Made by a program: the position numbers and the translations under genes
Notes under the pieces: generated by a model
The model's input: only the letters and a program-made list of their open reading frames with translations
Told to the model about the DNA's origin: nothing
The model's database searches: none
Assembly (NCBI GenBank): GCA_030601885.1
Contig: JAUWAU010000021.1
Span: 31,295 to 95,294 of the forward strand
Length of the DNA: 64,000 nucleotides
Origin: Armatimonadota bacterium
GTDB lineage: Bacteria; Armatimonadota; Zipacnadia; JAUWAU01
Reading direction: 5' to 3'
In this document: positions 25,672 to 35,000 of the stretch, in pieces
Numbering within the stretch: the stretch's first letter is position 1
How the letters are laid out: each line of letters begins with the position of its first letter

Positions 25672-26973
25672 TCAGTTCTCCGATGCGCCCAGTTGTGCCA
25701 GCCGCGCCCGCGCCAGCAGCCCCGTGCGCCCGTCCGGCTCGAGCGCTCGCGCCCGTTGCAGCTCCAGGATTGCCTCGCTGTCCCGGCCACAGGCCAGCCA
25801 GCTCAGCCCCAGCTCGTAGTGGGCTCGGGCGTTGCCGGCGTCCAGCTCGGTGGCCTTCTCGGCATAACGCGCCGCTTCGCCGGCGTCGCCGCGCTCGCGC
25901 GAGACAGCGGCCAGCTCGAGATGCGCGGTCACGTTGTCCGGCGCCCGGCGCTGCGCGTCGCGCAAGTGCCCGAGGGCTGCGTCAGGATCGCCGCTTGCCC
26001 GCAGGGCGCGTGCGGCAGCCAGTCGAGCAGCGACATTGGCCGGCTCGGCAGCAGCGGCATGCTGGTAACACTCCAAAGCCTTCGCGGGCTCGCCCATGAG
26101 CTGGTAGGCGCGCCCAAGTTGGAGGTGGTATCCTGCCACGCCCGCGGCCAGCTCTGCGGCCTGCTGCATCATGTAGAGGGCCTGAGATCGCGTGTACTTG
26201 CGGATTGCGTTCTCCGCTGCCTCGCTTACGCGGAACGGGAGCTCCTCCTCACCAGTGAACAGCAGCCACCCATAGTCCGAAAGCGTCTCGGGGTTCAGGG
26301 GGTCGATCTCGAGGGCGAACTCGAAGGAGAGCTGCGCCTTGCCCGTTTCGCCCTGCGTGTAGAGCTTTGCGGCGTTGCGGGCAACGGCGGTCGCGTAGGT
26401 CCGACGGTATTCAGTGTAGAGCGGGCTGCTGAGCCACGCGCTCTTTGCCTCTTTGATAGCAGCCGGCGGATCGCCCAGGGCAAGGTACGCCTGCGCAAGC
26501 CGGCACGGCGCCATGGGGTAGTCCGGGTCGGCCAACTTGGCGCGCTCCAGTTCCCGAGCCGCCGCCTCCCACTCGGCGTCTGCCATGAGCAGCTCGGCGA
26601 TGCGGGTGTGGGCGCGAGCCACGAGGGCCTGGTGGAACTTCTCGATGTTGAAGCTCGGATCGGCTCCTGAGACGCCCTCGTTGATCAAGAGCTGCATGAG
26701 CTCGCGGCGGTGGGCTATGTCGCGGTACGCGCCGCTGGTCATGTTCACCTGGGGGGCGAGTGTCGCGGCGCGCAGGAACTGGAGCGCCTTTTTGGTCTTG
26801 CCCTCCTCCATCAACCGCACGCCCTCGAAGTACAGGCGCTCCGCCGGCACGCGGGCGTGCGCGGCCGCCGTACAGACGAGCAGCAGGGCGGCGAGCATGG
26901 CCGCCGTGGTGGCATGTGACCACCGATCAGTGCGCAGAGATGGCGGTCTCTTTACTCGATGGCCGCTAATCAT
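25672..26973 (-). CDS. Secreted or membrane-anchored TPR protein
   Basis: A 433-residue protein with an N-terminal hydrophobic segment (ATTAAMLAALLLVCTAAAHA) and about nine tetratricopeptide repeats from residue 45 on, for example ARELERAKLADPDYPMAPCR, ALECYQHAAAAEPANVAARL and AARYAEKATELDAGNARAH. TPRs make a superhelical scaffold for protein contacts. The start ATG overlaps the end of the next upstream gene by 8 bases (ATGATTAG), so translation is coupled to the 26966-28348 gene. The pair probably builds one periplasmic assembly or scaffold. The partner is unknown. Confidence 0.85.
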   Translation of the reverse strand: MISGHRVKRPPSLRTDRWSHATTAAMLAALLLVCTAAAHARVPAERLYFEGVRLMEEGKTKKALQFLRAATLAPQVNMTSGAYRDIAHRRELMQLLINEGVSGADPSFNIEKFHQALVARAHTRIAELLMADAEWEAAARELERAKLADPDYPMAPCRLAQAYLALGDPPAAIKEAKSAWLSSPLYTEYRRTYATAVARNAAKLYTQGETGKAQLSFEFALEIDPLNPETLSDYGWLLFTGEEELPFRVSEAAENAIRKYTRSQALYMMQQAAELAAGVAGYHLQLGRAYQLMGEPAKALECYQHAAAAEPANVAARLAAARALRASGDPDAALGHLRDAQRRAPDNVTAHLELAAVSRERGDAGEAARYAEKATELDAGNARAHYELGLSWLACGRDSEAILELQRARALEPDGRTGLLARARLAQLGASEN

Positions 26974-28348
26974 GGATGATCGTTCCCGTCAGCGCGTTGC
27001 GGTCGTTGGCGATATAATACTCGAGCGCCTTCTCTGCATCTATCGGCGTCCTGAACCGGCCCAGAATCTTCGCCTTCTTGTCCGAGTCGTCGTCGAGCAG
27101 GAAGTAATACCACCCGACCGCGCGCTCACCTTGCTCCCGGGCAACGATGAACGGCCCCTTGGTCTCCGTCTTTGGCAACGTCGGCTCGCGCGGCTCGTAG
27201 CCGTGAAGCGCCGCCCAGGCTCGCCACTCTCCGGGCGTTTGGTAGAACGTCAGCGGCGCGATGCTGTAGAGCACCTGATCCGCGGGCTTCAGCTCCACGA
27301 TCTTGCCGTAATCGACTCGCCGGCTCGCCCGGTGCACGTATTTGCCGGTGTTCGCCGGCGGCGTCGCGGGCACGGCCGCCGCAAGGCGGGCCCGCCGGGC
27401 GCCAACGTACGGTACCAGCTCCGACAGGAGCCCGGCGAAGGTGCTCGTGATCTTGGTCAGGCGGCCCTTGCGGTTGTGGGCGGCCCGCTTCGCGTCCTCG
27501 GCCTTGCGCTGCTGCACTTCCTGATCCAGTGCCGTCAGGTAAGGCCCGGCAGCGGCCTGGATCTTTTGCACCTCGCCCTTGGTGAGCTTCGTGAACTGCG
27601 TCTCGAGCTCCGCGCGCTCTCTGCTGTGGATGCCCAGGTAGTCAGCGACCTCAAACAGGGCTGCGACAGCGCCGTAATTCTCCGCCTCCAGATGGTATCG
27701 CACCGCCTCAACGATGAGGTCATTGTACTCATCGCCCGATACCGGTGCGCCCACCTCGCGGCCCACCGATTCCGCATACGCCGCGGCACGAAGGGCGGCC
27801 CCGTAATCATGGGCCTCGGCGTGGATCTGCGCCTCCCGCAAGCCCTGTTTGGCGAAGGCCCCCTTTTCCACGTCTGAGATCTGCGTCTGCGCGGCCAGCG
27901 GCGCTGCCCTCTCCTGCAATTGCCTCGCGAGCTCGATGAGCCGCTCCGCAGATGCCTGGTGCTGTTGGCTCTCAGCGTCCGTCGCGGGGGTTTGTCCGAC
28001 CTTCTCGTATGCGGCGATGGCCTGCTCGTATTGCTCCCGGTTCAGCAGGCAATCGCCCACGCGGCACTGTGCGTACGTGGAGCCCTGATCTATCGCCAGC
28101 ATCTCGCGATAGTGCTCTTCCGCCGCCGCCATTCGGCCCCGTCTGAAGGCCTGGTCCGCGGCGCGCTGAAGCTTGCCGAGTCGGCGAAGCTCACTCCGCA
28201 GAAGGTGCGTGGGGCCGGCCTTTGCCGCCGGCTCCTTGTTGGCCGCAGCGGCCTCGGGTGTGAGCAGAGGGGTATACAAGACCAGAACTGTACACAGGAT
28301 GGCTGCTATGGCGACCAGATGACTGCTAATACTGCTCTTGGTGCGCAT
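26966..28348 (-). CDS. Exported TPR/helical-repeat protein
   Basis: A 460-residue protein. The start at 28348 has GGGGGAGG just upstream and opens a signal or anchor segment (HLVAIAAILCTVLVLYTPLL). An earlier ATG at 28453 would add a non-hydrophobic Arg-rich leader. TPR-like helices appear at RKLQRAADQAFRRGRMAAAEEHY-like positions (about 55-100) and QYEQAIAAYEKVGQTP. The C-terminal 130 residues (GWYYFLLDDDSDKKAKIL onward) look like a small beta-alpha domain of unknown type. It ends 8 bases into the next TPR gene, so the two are translationally coupled. It may tether or sense an envelope partner. Confidence 0.8.
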   Translation of the reverse strand: MRTKSSISSHLVAIAAILCTVLVLYTPLLTPEAAAANKEPAAKAGPTHLLRSELRRLGKLQRAADQAFRRGRMAAAEEHYREMLAIDQGSTYAQCRVGDCLLNREQYEQAIAAYEKVGQTPATDAESQQHQASAERLIELARQLQERAAPLAAQTQISDVEKGAFAKQGLREAQIHAEAHDYGAALRAAAYAESVGREVGAPVSGDEYNDLIVEAVRYHLEAENYGAVAALFEVADYLGIHSRERAELETQFTKLTKGEVQKIQAAAGPYLTALDQEVQQRKAEDAKRAAHNRKGRLTKITSTFAGLLSELVPYVGARRARLAAAVPATPPANTGKYVHRASRRVDYGKIVELKPADQVLYSIAPLTFYQTPGEWRAWAALHGYEPREPTLPKTETKGPFIVAREQGERAVGWYYFLLDDDSDKKAKILGRFRTPIDAEKALEYYIANDRNALTGTIIHD

Positions 28349-28588
28349 ACGCCTCCCCCTGACTTGCCCGGCAGCCGAACCACTGGCGGCACGCCCTGCC
28401 CTGAGCCGGAAGGCCGCCCGGTTCTGCGGTAGCAGTGCCCATCGGAGTCCCACTTCACAGGCGCCCGTTGCCGCCGCTTTTTTGACACCTGTAGGCGCGT
28501 GAAGGTTCTCTCTTTGGGCCGGTTTTGTCTCTCGAGGATGGCGGAGCCGGCCGCTGCCGAAGAGCCTACGGCAATCTCCGGGTTGCCA

Positions 28589-30295
28589 CTACTCGCTCAC
28601 AATGGTGGCGTAATCCCAGTACCCGGCCTCCCAGGCCCAGTCATCGGCAGCGTTCTCGAGGGCGATCGTGACGCGCTTGCCGGCGAAGCGACTGAGGTCG
28701 TAGCTCAGCTCGTGCCAGTGCAGCTCCCCGCCGACGCGGCCGATGATCTTGCGGTCGATAAGCTCGCCATTTACCTTGACTCGCAGCTCCCAATCTGCCT
28801 GCTGATTGCCGTCGTAGCTCGTGACGGCGACCTTCAGCGTGTGTCGCTTGCCCGGCGCGAGCTCCACGGTGCGCTCGAGCACGCAGGGCGTCTCGCGGTC
28901 GAGCGGATGCGTCATGAGTACGGAGCTGCGGCCGCCGTAGGAGCTCTTGTATCCCGGGCTCATGTCGGGGCCACACTGGCGTATCTTCCAGCTCTCGTCC
29001 CATTGCTTTGCCGCCGCCTGCATCCTTCGACCACGTAGCATGGCCGTGACTTGCGCCGTCTCCTTTTCGAGGGCCTGCAGCTTGGCCTCGTGCTCGCGCC
29101 GCGCGGCGGCGATCTGGGCCTCGTCCTCGGGAGTGAGCTCCTCCAGCGGCCAAGGGCGCGGCTGCTCGCGGGGGATCACGTACACGCGACGCCCATCGCG
29201 CGCGCGCACGGCCCCGCCGTGCGCAGTGATGACCTGTTCGGCCAGATGCAGCGTCCTGTCGGCCAGGTCGGAGATCTTCATGCTCGGCGGCAGCTTCTGC
29301 AGCGTTCGATTCGTGTAGGTGTCGTTGAGGGGGGCTTTCCACTTCGCCGGGATCGCACTGGCACCGATCATGGTCCCCACGATCCCGCCGGCGCTCGATG
29401 GGTTGCAGTCGGCATCCCAGCCGGCCATGGTGGCGACCCGAATGGTGCGCCCGAAGTCGCCGTCGCCGTACAGCAGGCCCAGGAGCACGCCGCCGCTGTT
29501 GACGATGGCCGAGACGCGGCTGTAGCGCTCCGCCCATTTCTCCGCGAGGGCATTGCGCGCGTCGCGCCACTCGGGGAACTGCTCGTGCCAGGCGATCATG
29601 TCGTGCACCATCTCGGCGTAGTCGGACTCGGGCGGGACGACGGCCAGCGCGCGTCTGATTACCGTGTCGATGTCATCCTCGAAGAAGGCCTCGCTGTACG
29701 CGGCGGCCATGAACAGCGCGCCGTTGACGCCCTCGTCCCAGTTGGAGATGTGCGCCGCGCGGCTGGCGTACTCGGCGGCGACGTTGATCATGCCCGGGGC
29801 GATGAGGCCCCAGAGGTCGGCCTCGATCTGCGCGTCGATCTCCTGGTACTTGCCATTGTAGCGTGGATGCCCCGAGTCGGGCGGCCAGATGCCGGCGCTC
29901 ATGTTCTCGTAGGCCTGGCGATTGGCCACCCAGATGCGATTTGGTGTGAGGTGCTTGAGCCAGTTCTCGCCGATCTGCCGCGGCGTGGCATTGATGCCAT
30001 GCTCCTGGAGCGTGATGAGCGACACCAGCTCCACGTAGATGTCGTCCTGGTCGGAGCATGCCGAGGGCATGGACTTGTAGTACTCGATCTCGGGCCCGGG
30101 AAAGTCGATCTTGAACTCGTACGGCCCACCGAGTGTGACGCCGATCATCTGCCCAAGCCATCCGCCGTGGATCTTGTCGTACAGGTCCTGGGCGGAGAGC
30201 TCGGCCATCGCAGGCTGCGGGATGGCCGATTGGACCTGCAGGATGAGGGCAGTGGCAGATAACGCAACGATGAGCAGTACCTTGTCTCTACGCAT
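28589..30295 (-). CDS. Exported ADP-ribosylglycohydrolase-family protein
   Basis: A 568-residue protein of the ADP-ribosylglycohydrolase fold (DraG/ARH-like), all-alpha with a binuclear magnesium site. The N-terminus has a signal peptide (residues 1-31). HGGWLGQMIGVTLGGPYEF starts the fold at residue 43, SDQDDIYVEL (81-90) is the first metal motif and GWDADCNPSSAGGIVGTMIGA (292-312) the second (D294, D296). These resemble, but are not identical to, the canonical D-[TS]-D motifs. An extra beta domain after residue 420 (SWKIRQCGPDMSPGY to end) is likely a galactose-binding-like module. A secreted version could hydrolyse ADP-ribose or other N-glycosidic bonds on a polysaccharide or protein. Confidence 0.87.
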   Translation of the reverse strand: MRRDKVLLIVALSATALILQVQSAIPQPAMAELSAQDLYDKIHGGWLGQMIGVTLGGPYEFKIDFPGPEIEYYKSMPSACSDQDDIYVELVSLITLQEHGINATPRQIGENWLKHLTPNRIWVANRQAYENMSAGIWPPDSGHPRYNGKYQEIDAQIEADLWGLIAPGMINVAAEYASRAAHISNWDEGVNGALFMAAAYSEAFFEDDIDTVIRRALAVVPPESDYAEMVHDMIAWHEQFPEWRDARNALAEKWAERYSRVSAIVNSGGVLLGLLYGDGDFGRTIRVATMAGWDADCNPSSAGGIVGTMIGASAIPAKWKAPLNDTYTNRTLQKLPPSMKISDLADRTLHLAEQVITAHGGAVRARDGRRVYVIPREQPRPWPLEELTPEDEAQIAAARREHEAKLQALEKETAQVTAMLRGRRMQAAAKQWDESWKIRQCGPDMSPGYKSSYGGRSSVLMTHPLDRETPCVLERTVELAPGKRHTLKVAVTSYDGNQQADWELRVKVNGELIDRKIIGRVGGELHWHELSYDLSRFAGKRVTIALENAADDWAWEAGYWDYATIVSE

Positions 30296-30337
30296 CCTTT
30301 CCGTCTCCCCTCGCTCTGGCGACTAGCGCCGCTTTCG

Positions 30338-30830
30338 TCCGGCTACCCCGAAGATTTCGCCTTCCGGCCCACTCGTTGTAGCCGGAGCAGCTTGCTCCGG
30401 CGGCCCCAAGCTCCCCGTCGGGCCCATCTCCATCGTTTCCGGGCGGCCCAGTGGGCCATGGAGAGCTGCCTCGAAGATTTGGTCGTGTGCCTTTCTGTAG
30501 GCGAGCACCTGTCGCCGACGCGCCATAGCCGCTATGGCGACGGAGCGTGGCTCGCTGCCGTTCCTCTGCCGATCCCTGACAGATGGGCCAGCACAGCAAT
30601 CTTCATCGTTTCCGGGTGTGCCAACGGGGCCATGAAGAGCTGCCTCGAAGATTTGGTCGTGTGCCTTTCTGTAGGCGAGTACCTGTCGCCGACGCGCCAT
30701 AGCCGCTATGGCGACGGAGCGTGGCTCGCTGCCGTCCCTCTGTCGATCCCTGACAGATGGGCCAGCACAGCAATCTTCATCGTTTCCGGGTGTCCCAACG
30801 GAACATCAGGACTGCCCTGCAATTATACCT
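30338..30830. repeat. Mosaic repeat block B with 174-base tandem unit
   Basis: The 656-base stretch between the ADP-ribosylglycohydrolase and the next small gene is filled with repeats. A hairpin GCCGGAGCA-GCT-TGCTCCGGC lies at 30381-30401. A unit beginning CTGCCTCGAAGATTTGG is present at 30467 and again 174 bases later, with a third partial copy of the CATCGTTTCC end near 30778. Each full unit contains a hairpin (CGCCATAG-CCG-CTATGGCG) at 30520 and 30694, inside GTCGCCGACGCGCCAT (30511, 30685). The same 16-mer occurs inside the activase gene at 32721. The remainder to 30951 shows nothing recognisable. Confidence 0.88.
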
Positions 30831-30951
30831 GCGCCCTTTGAGGCGTCAAGGGGCGGCAGGAGAAAGAGCTGTCGGTGTCCAAAGGCCCACAAGGAGCCGC
30901 GGACGTTATGCATGACGCCAGATTCCGCCCACGAGCCGATTGGTGGTTGCT

Positions 30952-31215
30952 ATGGACCTGTCCGGCATCGCTGGCTCTGCAAAGACGCTGGCGGTGCTCA
31001 TCCTGTGACTCGCGGGCCTCTGCGCGAGCTTCGTCATCGCCGTGGTGCTGCTGGGGAAGGTGTTCCATCGGCTGAAGGGCTGGGACACCACGTGGGGGCG
31101 GAGGCTGAGGGCGCCGGTGGGCATCATATCGTTCGCGTTGGCCCTGGCGGTCATCGTGGGCCTCATGTCCCTGCTTGCGATCCTGTTGGATCGGGGGTTG
31201 GCGAAGTACTGGTGA
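30952..31215 (+). pseudogene. Small two-helix membrane protein with in-frame TGA
   Basis: An 87-codon frame with strong G/C third positions encodes two membrane helices, about residues 11-33 and 53-78, ending RGLAKYW. Codon 19 is TGA (31006-31008) in the middle of the first helix (AVLIL, stop, LAGLCASFV), so the product is either prematurely stopped, read through, or affected by a sequence error. Other genes here use TGA as a normal stop, so a changed code is unlikely. There is no ATG, GTG or TTG start soon after the stop that would give a complete helix (the tandem GTGs near 31042 are late). A weak GGTGG lies before the ATG. The downstream membrane gene starts about 10 bases after the final stop. 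Confidence 0.5.
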
Positions 31216-31225
31216 GGCGGAGCTG

Positions 31226-32098
31226 TTGGTAATTCGTCCGGCGGAAGGGGTGGGTACGACGGAGGACTTCAAACGTACAGGTGCGCAGTGCGTACAGGCG
31301 ACGGCGGTTGTGGGGATGATCCTCGCTTTGCCCTTCATCGTCCTGATCGGGGCATTTGCGTGGGGCCAGGTCGGCGATGCCGTCCGGCCCATCCTTGCAG
31401 GCGACGCGCCGGAGCTACGGGACGTGTGGCTGGCCGTCTATTGCCCCGCCGTCTGTGTGCTCATGTGCTGGGCTTGGTTGCGGATCGGCAGGGCGCTCCT
31501 GTGGCAGATGCAGGACACGGCAGAGGGACGAGACACGGGCCCGGCCGATTGGTGGGCCGCCGCCTATCATCCATTGATTGCCTCGCGCGCTGAGATCGCG
31601 AGACGCATCGCTGCGGGCGAGGGCTGGCCTCACCGCCGCCGGAAGCTGGTCATTGACCTGAGCGACCGGTCCACGCGCGTGCTCGCGTGGCTGTGCCTCC
31701 TGGGATGGGTTGCCGGGTGCACGTCTGCGCGACTCCTCTGGCATGCCTGGAATGAGTCCGGCGGCCGGTGGCCGAGTGCCGCCGCCGGAGCCATTGCCCT
31801 CATTGCGTGCTTGTGTCTCGTGATGCCCTGGGCCTGGCGGGAGGCTGGTGTGCGGAGGAGGGTGGGAGGCTGGCTGCTTACGGCCATCTTGTGGGCCAGT
31901 GTGATCGGCGGTATCGCGGAGGCAGACTCGTGGTTTCAGGTTATGATGTTCATCCTACTCTTCGCGCTCATCGGAGTCGGCATCCGATGTGAGCCGCCCC
32001 CGAAAGCGCCTGAGGGAAGCCGAGGTGGAGAGGGAACAGCTACTCCGCACGGACAGGCTGAAGGTTCGAGCCCATATACGCCCTCGCCTGATGCATGA
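31226..32098 (+). CDS. Six-helix inner-membrane protein, unknown function
   Basis: A polytopic membrane protein of about 290 residues with six hydrophobic stretches, for example ALPFIVLIGAFAWG, AVYCPAVCVLMCWAWL and LAWLCLLGWVAGCTSARLLW. Tryptophan is frequent at helix ends. The start is uncertain: TTG 31226 follows GAGGCGGAG and begins 10 bases after the preceding small gene; the ATG at 31175 would overlap that gene. The C-terminal 30 residues are soluble and read across the tail of the convergent activase gene (overlap about 60 bases). No family is recognised. It may form one membrane complex with the small protein before it. Confidence 0.65.
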   Translation: MVIRPAEGVGTTEDFKRTGAQCVQATAVVGMILALPFIVLIGAFAWGQVGDAVRPILAGDAPELRDVWLAVYCPAVCVLMCWAWLRIGRALLWQMQDTAEGRDTGPADWWAAAYHPLIASRAEIARRIAAGEGWPHRRRKLVIDLSDRSTRVLAWLCLLGWVAGCTSARLLWHAWNESGGRWPSAAAGAIALIACLCLVMPWAWREAGVRRRVGGWLLTAILWASVIGGIAEADSWFQVMMFILLFALIGVGIRCEPPPKAPEGSRGGEGTATPHGQAEGSSPYTPSPDA

Positions 32099-35000
32099 AG
32101 GCTTCGAGGCGCGTCTCGGCGGTGGATTGCTCCAGGCCGTCGTACACCATGTTCAGGAAGGGGAAGCCGCCCTCTTCCTCGCGCACGCGCTTGAGGATGG
32201 CCTCGGAGATCGTCCCCGGCATGCAGGTGAAAGGCATCACGGAGACGACGCCGGAGAGCCCCTTGCGGACGAAGTCCACCGCCTTGCCCACCGTCATGAT
32301 CGCCTCGCCCTCGAAGCTCTGGTGTATGTAGGGCGCGGCATATTCGAGCACTTCGAGCGACGACGGCTCGGTGGCGTTGCGCAGCAGGTCGTGGAACGGC
32401 TTGGCGAGCGCGTGCTCGTCGCGCTTTTGCACCCAGTCCGTCAGCCAGTTCTTCATGCGGAGGCGATGCTCGCCCGCGATGCGCCAGCGCATGCCCCGGC
32501 GGAAGTTCCGGTACAGGAACCATTCGAATATCGGCGCCATCCACACCTCGCCGCCGAGGGCCTCGATCTTTCCGACCACATCCTGATTGCTGAAGCGGTT
32601 GGCCCGAATGTAGAACTCGCCCACGAGGCCGATGATCGGCCGACGTTCGCCGCGATCCACCTCGACGGCGGCGAACCGGTCCGCAGCCCGCTGCATGACC
32701 CCCACGAGGTCGTCGTCGGTGTCGCCGACGCGCCATCCGCCTTTGCGAGTCGCTAGCCGCTTTGGCGACGGCGCGCGGATGGCCTCGCAGAGCTCCTCCA
32801 GGCTGCGCTCGTGTGCCCGCCCCGCGGCCCCGGGCTCAACCTCGTAGGGCTGCGTCTCCCGGAGGGCCTTCTCGATCATGTCCACCGCGACGACGCCCCG
32901 CCAGGCCTGGCGCAGGAATTTGCGGCCGACGATGCCCATTTCGTTGTAGAAGCTGCTCGCCTGATTCGGCGCGTAGATGGGGACGTCGTCATAGCCGAGC
33001 TCGTCCAGCACCATGCGCTGCAGGGCGTTGTACTGGCCGAAGCGGCACGGGCCGCCGGAGCCGCCCATAAAGAAGACGTGCTTGTGCCGGTCGAATTCGG
33101 AGCTCTTGGTGAACTTCACCATGTCCCCGGTGGTGACGATGCAGGGGAAACACTCCTTACCGGTGGTGTACTGCCGGCCCCAATGGAGCGTTTCTTCGTC
33201 CGGCTCCGGCAGCACCTCAGCCGGCATTCCGCAGCGCTCGAAGGCCGCCGCCAGGGCGTAGACGTGGGGGCTCATGTTGGGGATGAGCACGGTGCGGTGC
33301 GACAAGCGGCCGATCGACAGTGGTTTGAATAGGCGCCCCGCGGCGAATTCTCGGTCCCTCGTGGCCTCGAGGCTGTCGAGGAACGCCTCGCAGCGGGTGA
33401 TCATGCCCGCATCGGCGCTGTGCTCGTCCACCTCGATGACGAGGCAGGGCTTGCTGCCGAGACGCTCGCAGAAGTACTTGTGGAGAAACGAGTCCGGACC
33501 GCAGCCGAAGTTTGTGAGATACACCGCGTGGAGTCTGTCGTCCTCGGCGATGAGCTCGGCGGCGGCGAGAATGCGCACGCCGTAGTGCCAGTACATGTTC
33601 GACCAGGCCCCGGGCAGCTCCACATCCTCGAGCGGCAGGAAATCCACCGGCATGGCCAGCACACCCATGTTCCGCAGCTTGCGGGGGATGTCCAGATTCG
33701 CTCCCGCATCGCAGCCGTTGTACGGACGGCTGACGATCACTATAGCGCGCTCATCGTCCTTGAGTTCGGCGAGCACCTCCTCGCCGCGCTTGCGCGCGGC
33801 TCGCTCGAACGCCGCCAGCGCCTGCTGGCCCGCCTCGACGGCTCGCCGGACATCCCGGCGCCTCTTGCCGAGGCGCCTGCCCATCGGCGTCAGCGCGTCC
33901 ACCAGGTGGTCGGTTCCGTGCTGCAGGTAGATGACGGGCGAGAGCAGCTCGACTCCGTGCGCCTCGAAGTCCACCGATGACCTCACCGTGTAGCAGAAGC
34001 CCTGCACGTACGGGCACACGAAGCTGTCGGTGAGGCGCTCGTCGCGCCGGGGGAAGTTGATGACGCTGGGCAGGAAGATGAAGCCGATGTCCTTCTCGAC
34101 CAGGTCCAGGACGTGCCCGAGCGCCACTTTCATCGGGAAACACATTTCGGCGACAGACTGTTCAGCGCCCTGGTGGATGATGGGCTTGTTGGTGGGATCG
34201 GAAAGGACGATCTCGCAGCCGAGCTCCTCGAAGATTCCCCGCCATAGGGGGAAGAGCTCGTGGTACAGCAGCGCCCGCGGGATGCCCACCTTCGGCCGTG
34301 GCCTCGTGTCCGTGTCCGACTGACCACTAACCACTGACCACTGACCACTGCCTTGCAGCAGCATCTGCTCCCGTTCTTTGAACAGATCCGGCATCCCCTC
34401 GTCAGCCGCCTTCCGGCGGTCCACGTCGAACTTCTCGCAGCGGCTGCCATAGAACAGCGGCCGTTCGCCCTCGATCTTTACGCGGTTGATCTCGCACCGG
34501 TTCGGGCAGTCGCGGCACTCGAAGGAGGTGATCTTGTACTCAGTGTCCGAGCGGTCGAATCCCTTGAAGGTGCTCTTGCCCTCGGGCGCCTGTTCCATGG
34601 CGATGAGGGCGCAGCCGATGGCGCCGGTAACCTCGTGATGCTCCGGCACGGTGATGGGCTTGCCGGTGACGTGCTCGAAGGCGGCCACCACGCCCTTGTT
34701 GAAGGCAACGCCGCCCTGGAAGAAGATATTGTCGCCAACGCGCTTGCGGGCGACGACGCGGTTCAGGTAGTTGTACACGATGGAGTAGGCCAGACCGGCG
34801 ATGAGGTCTTCCCGCGGCGCGCCGGCCTGCTGGTGCTTGAGCAGCTCCGACTCCATGAACACTGTGCACCGCTCGCCGAGGCTGATAGGGGAACGCGACG
34901 ACAGCGCCAGCTCCCCGAACTCCTCGGCGATGTTGATGCCCAGCTTCTCGGCCTGCTCCTCCAGGAAGGAGCCCGTCCCGGCGGCGCACACCTTGTTCAT

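Noticed and set aside
30511..30547. Rho-independent terminators at the repeat hairpins
   Set aside because: The hairpins are not followed by a T run, and they also occur inside coding sequence.
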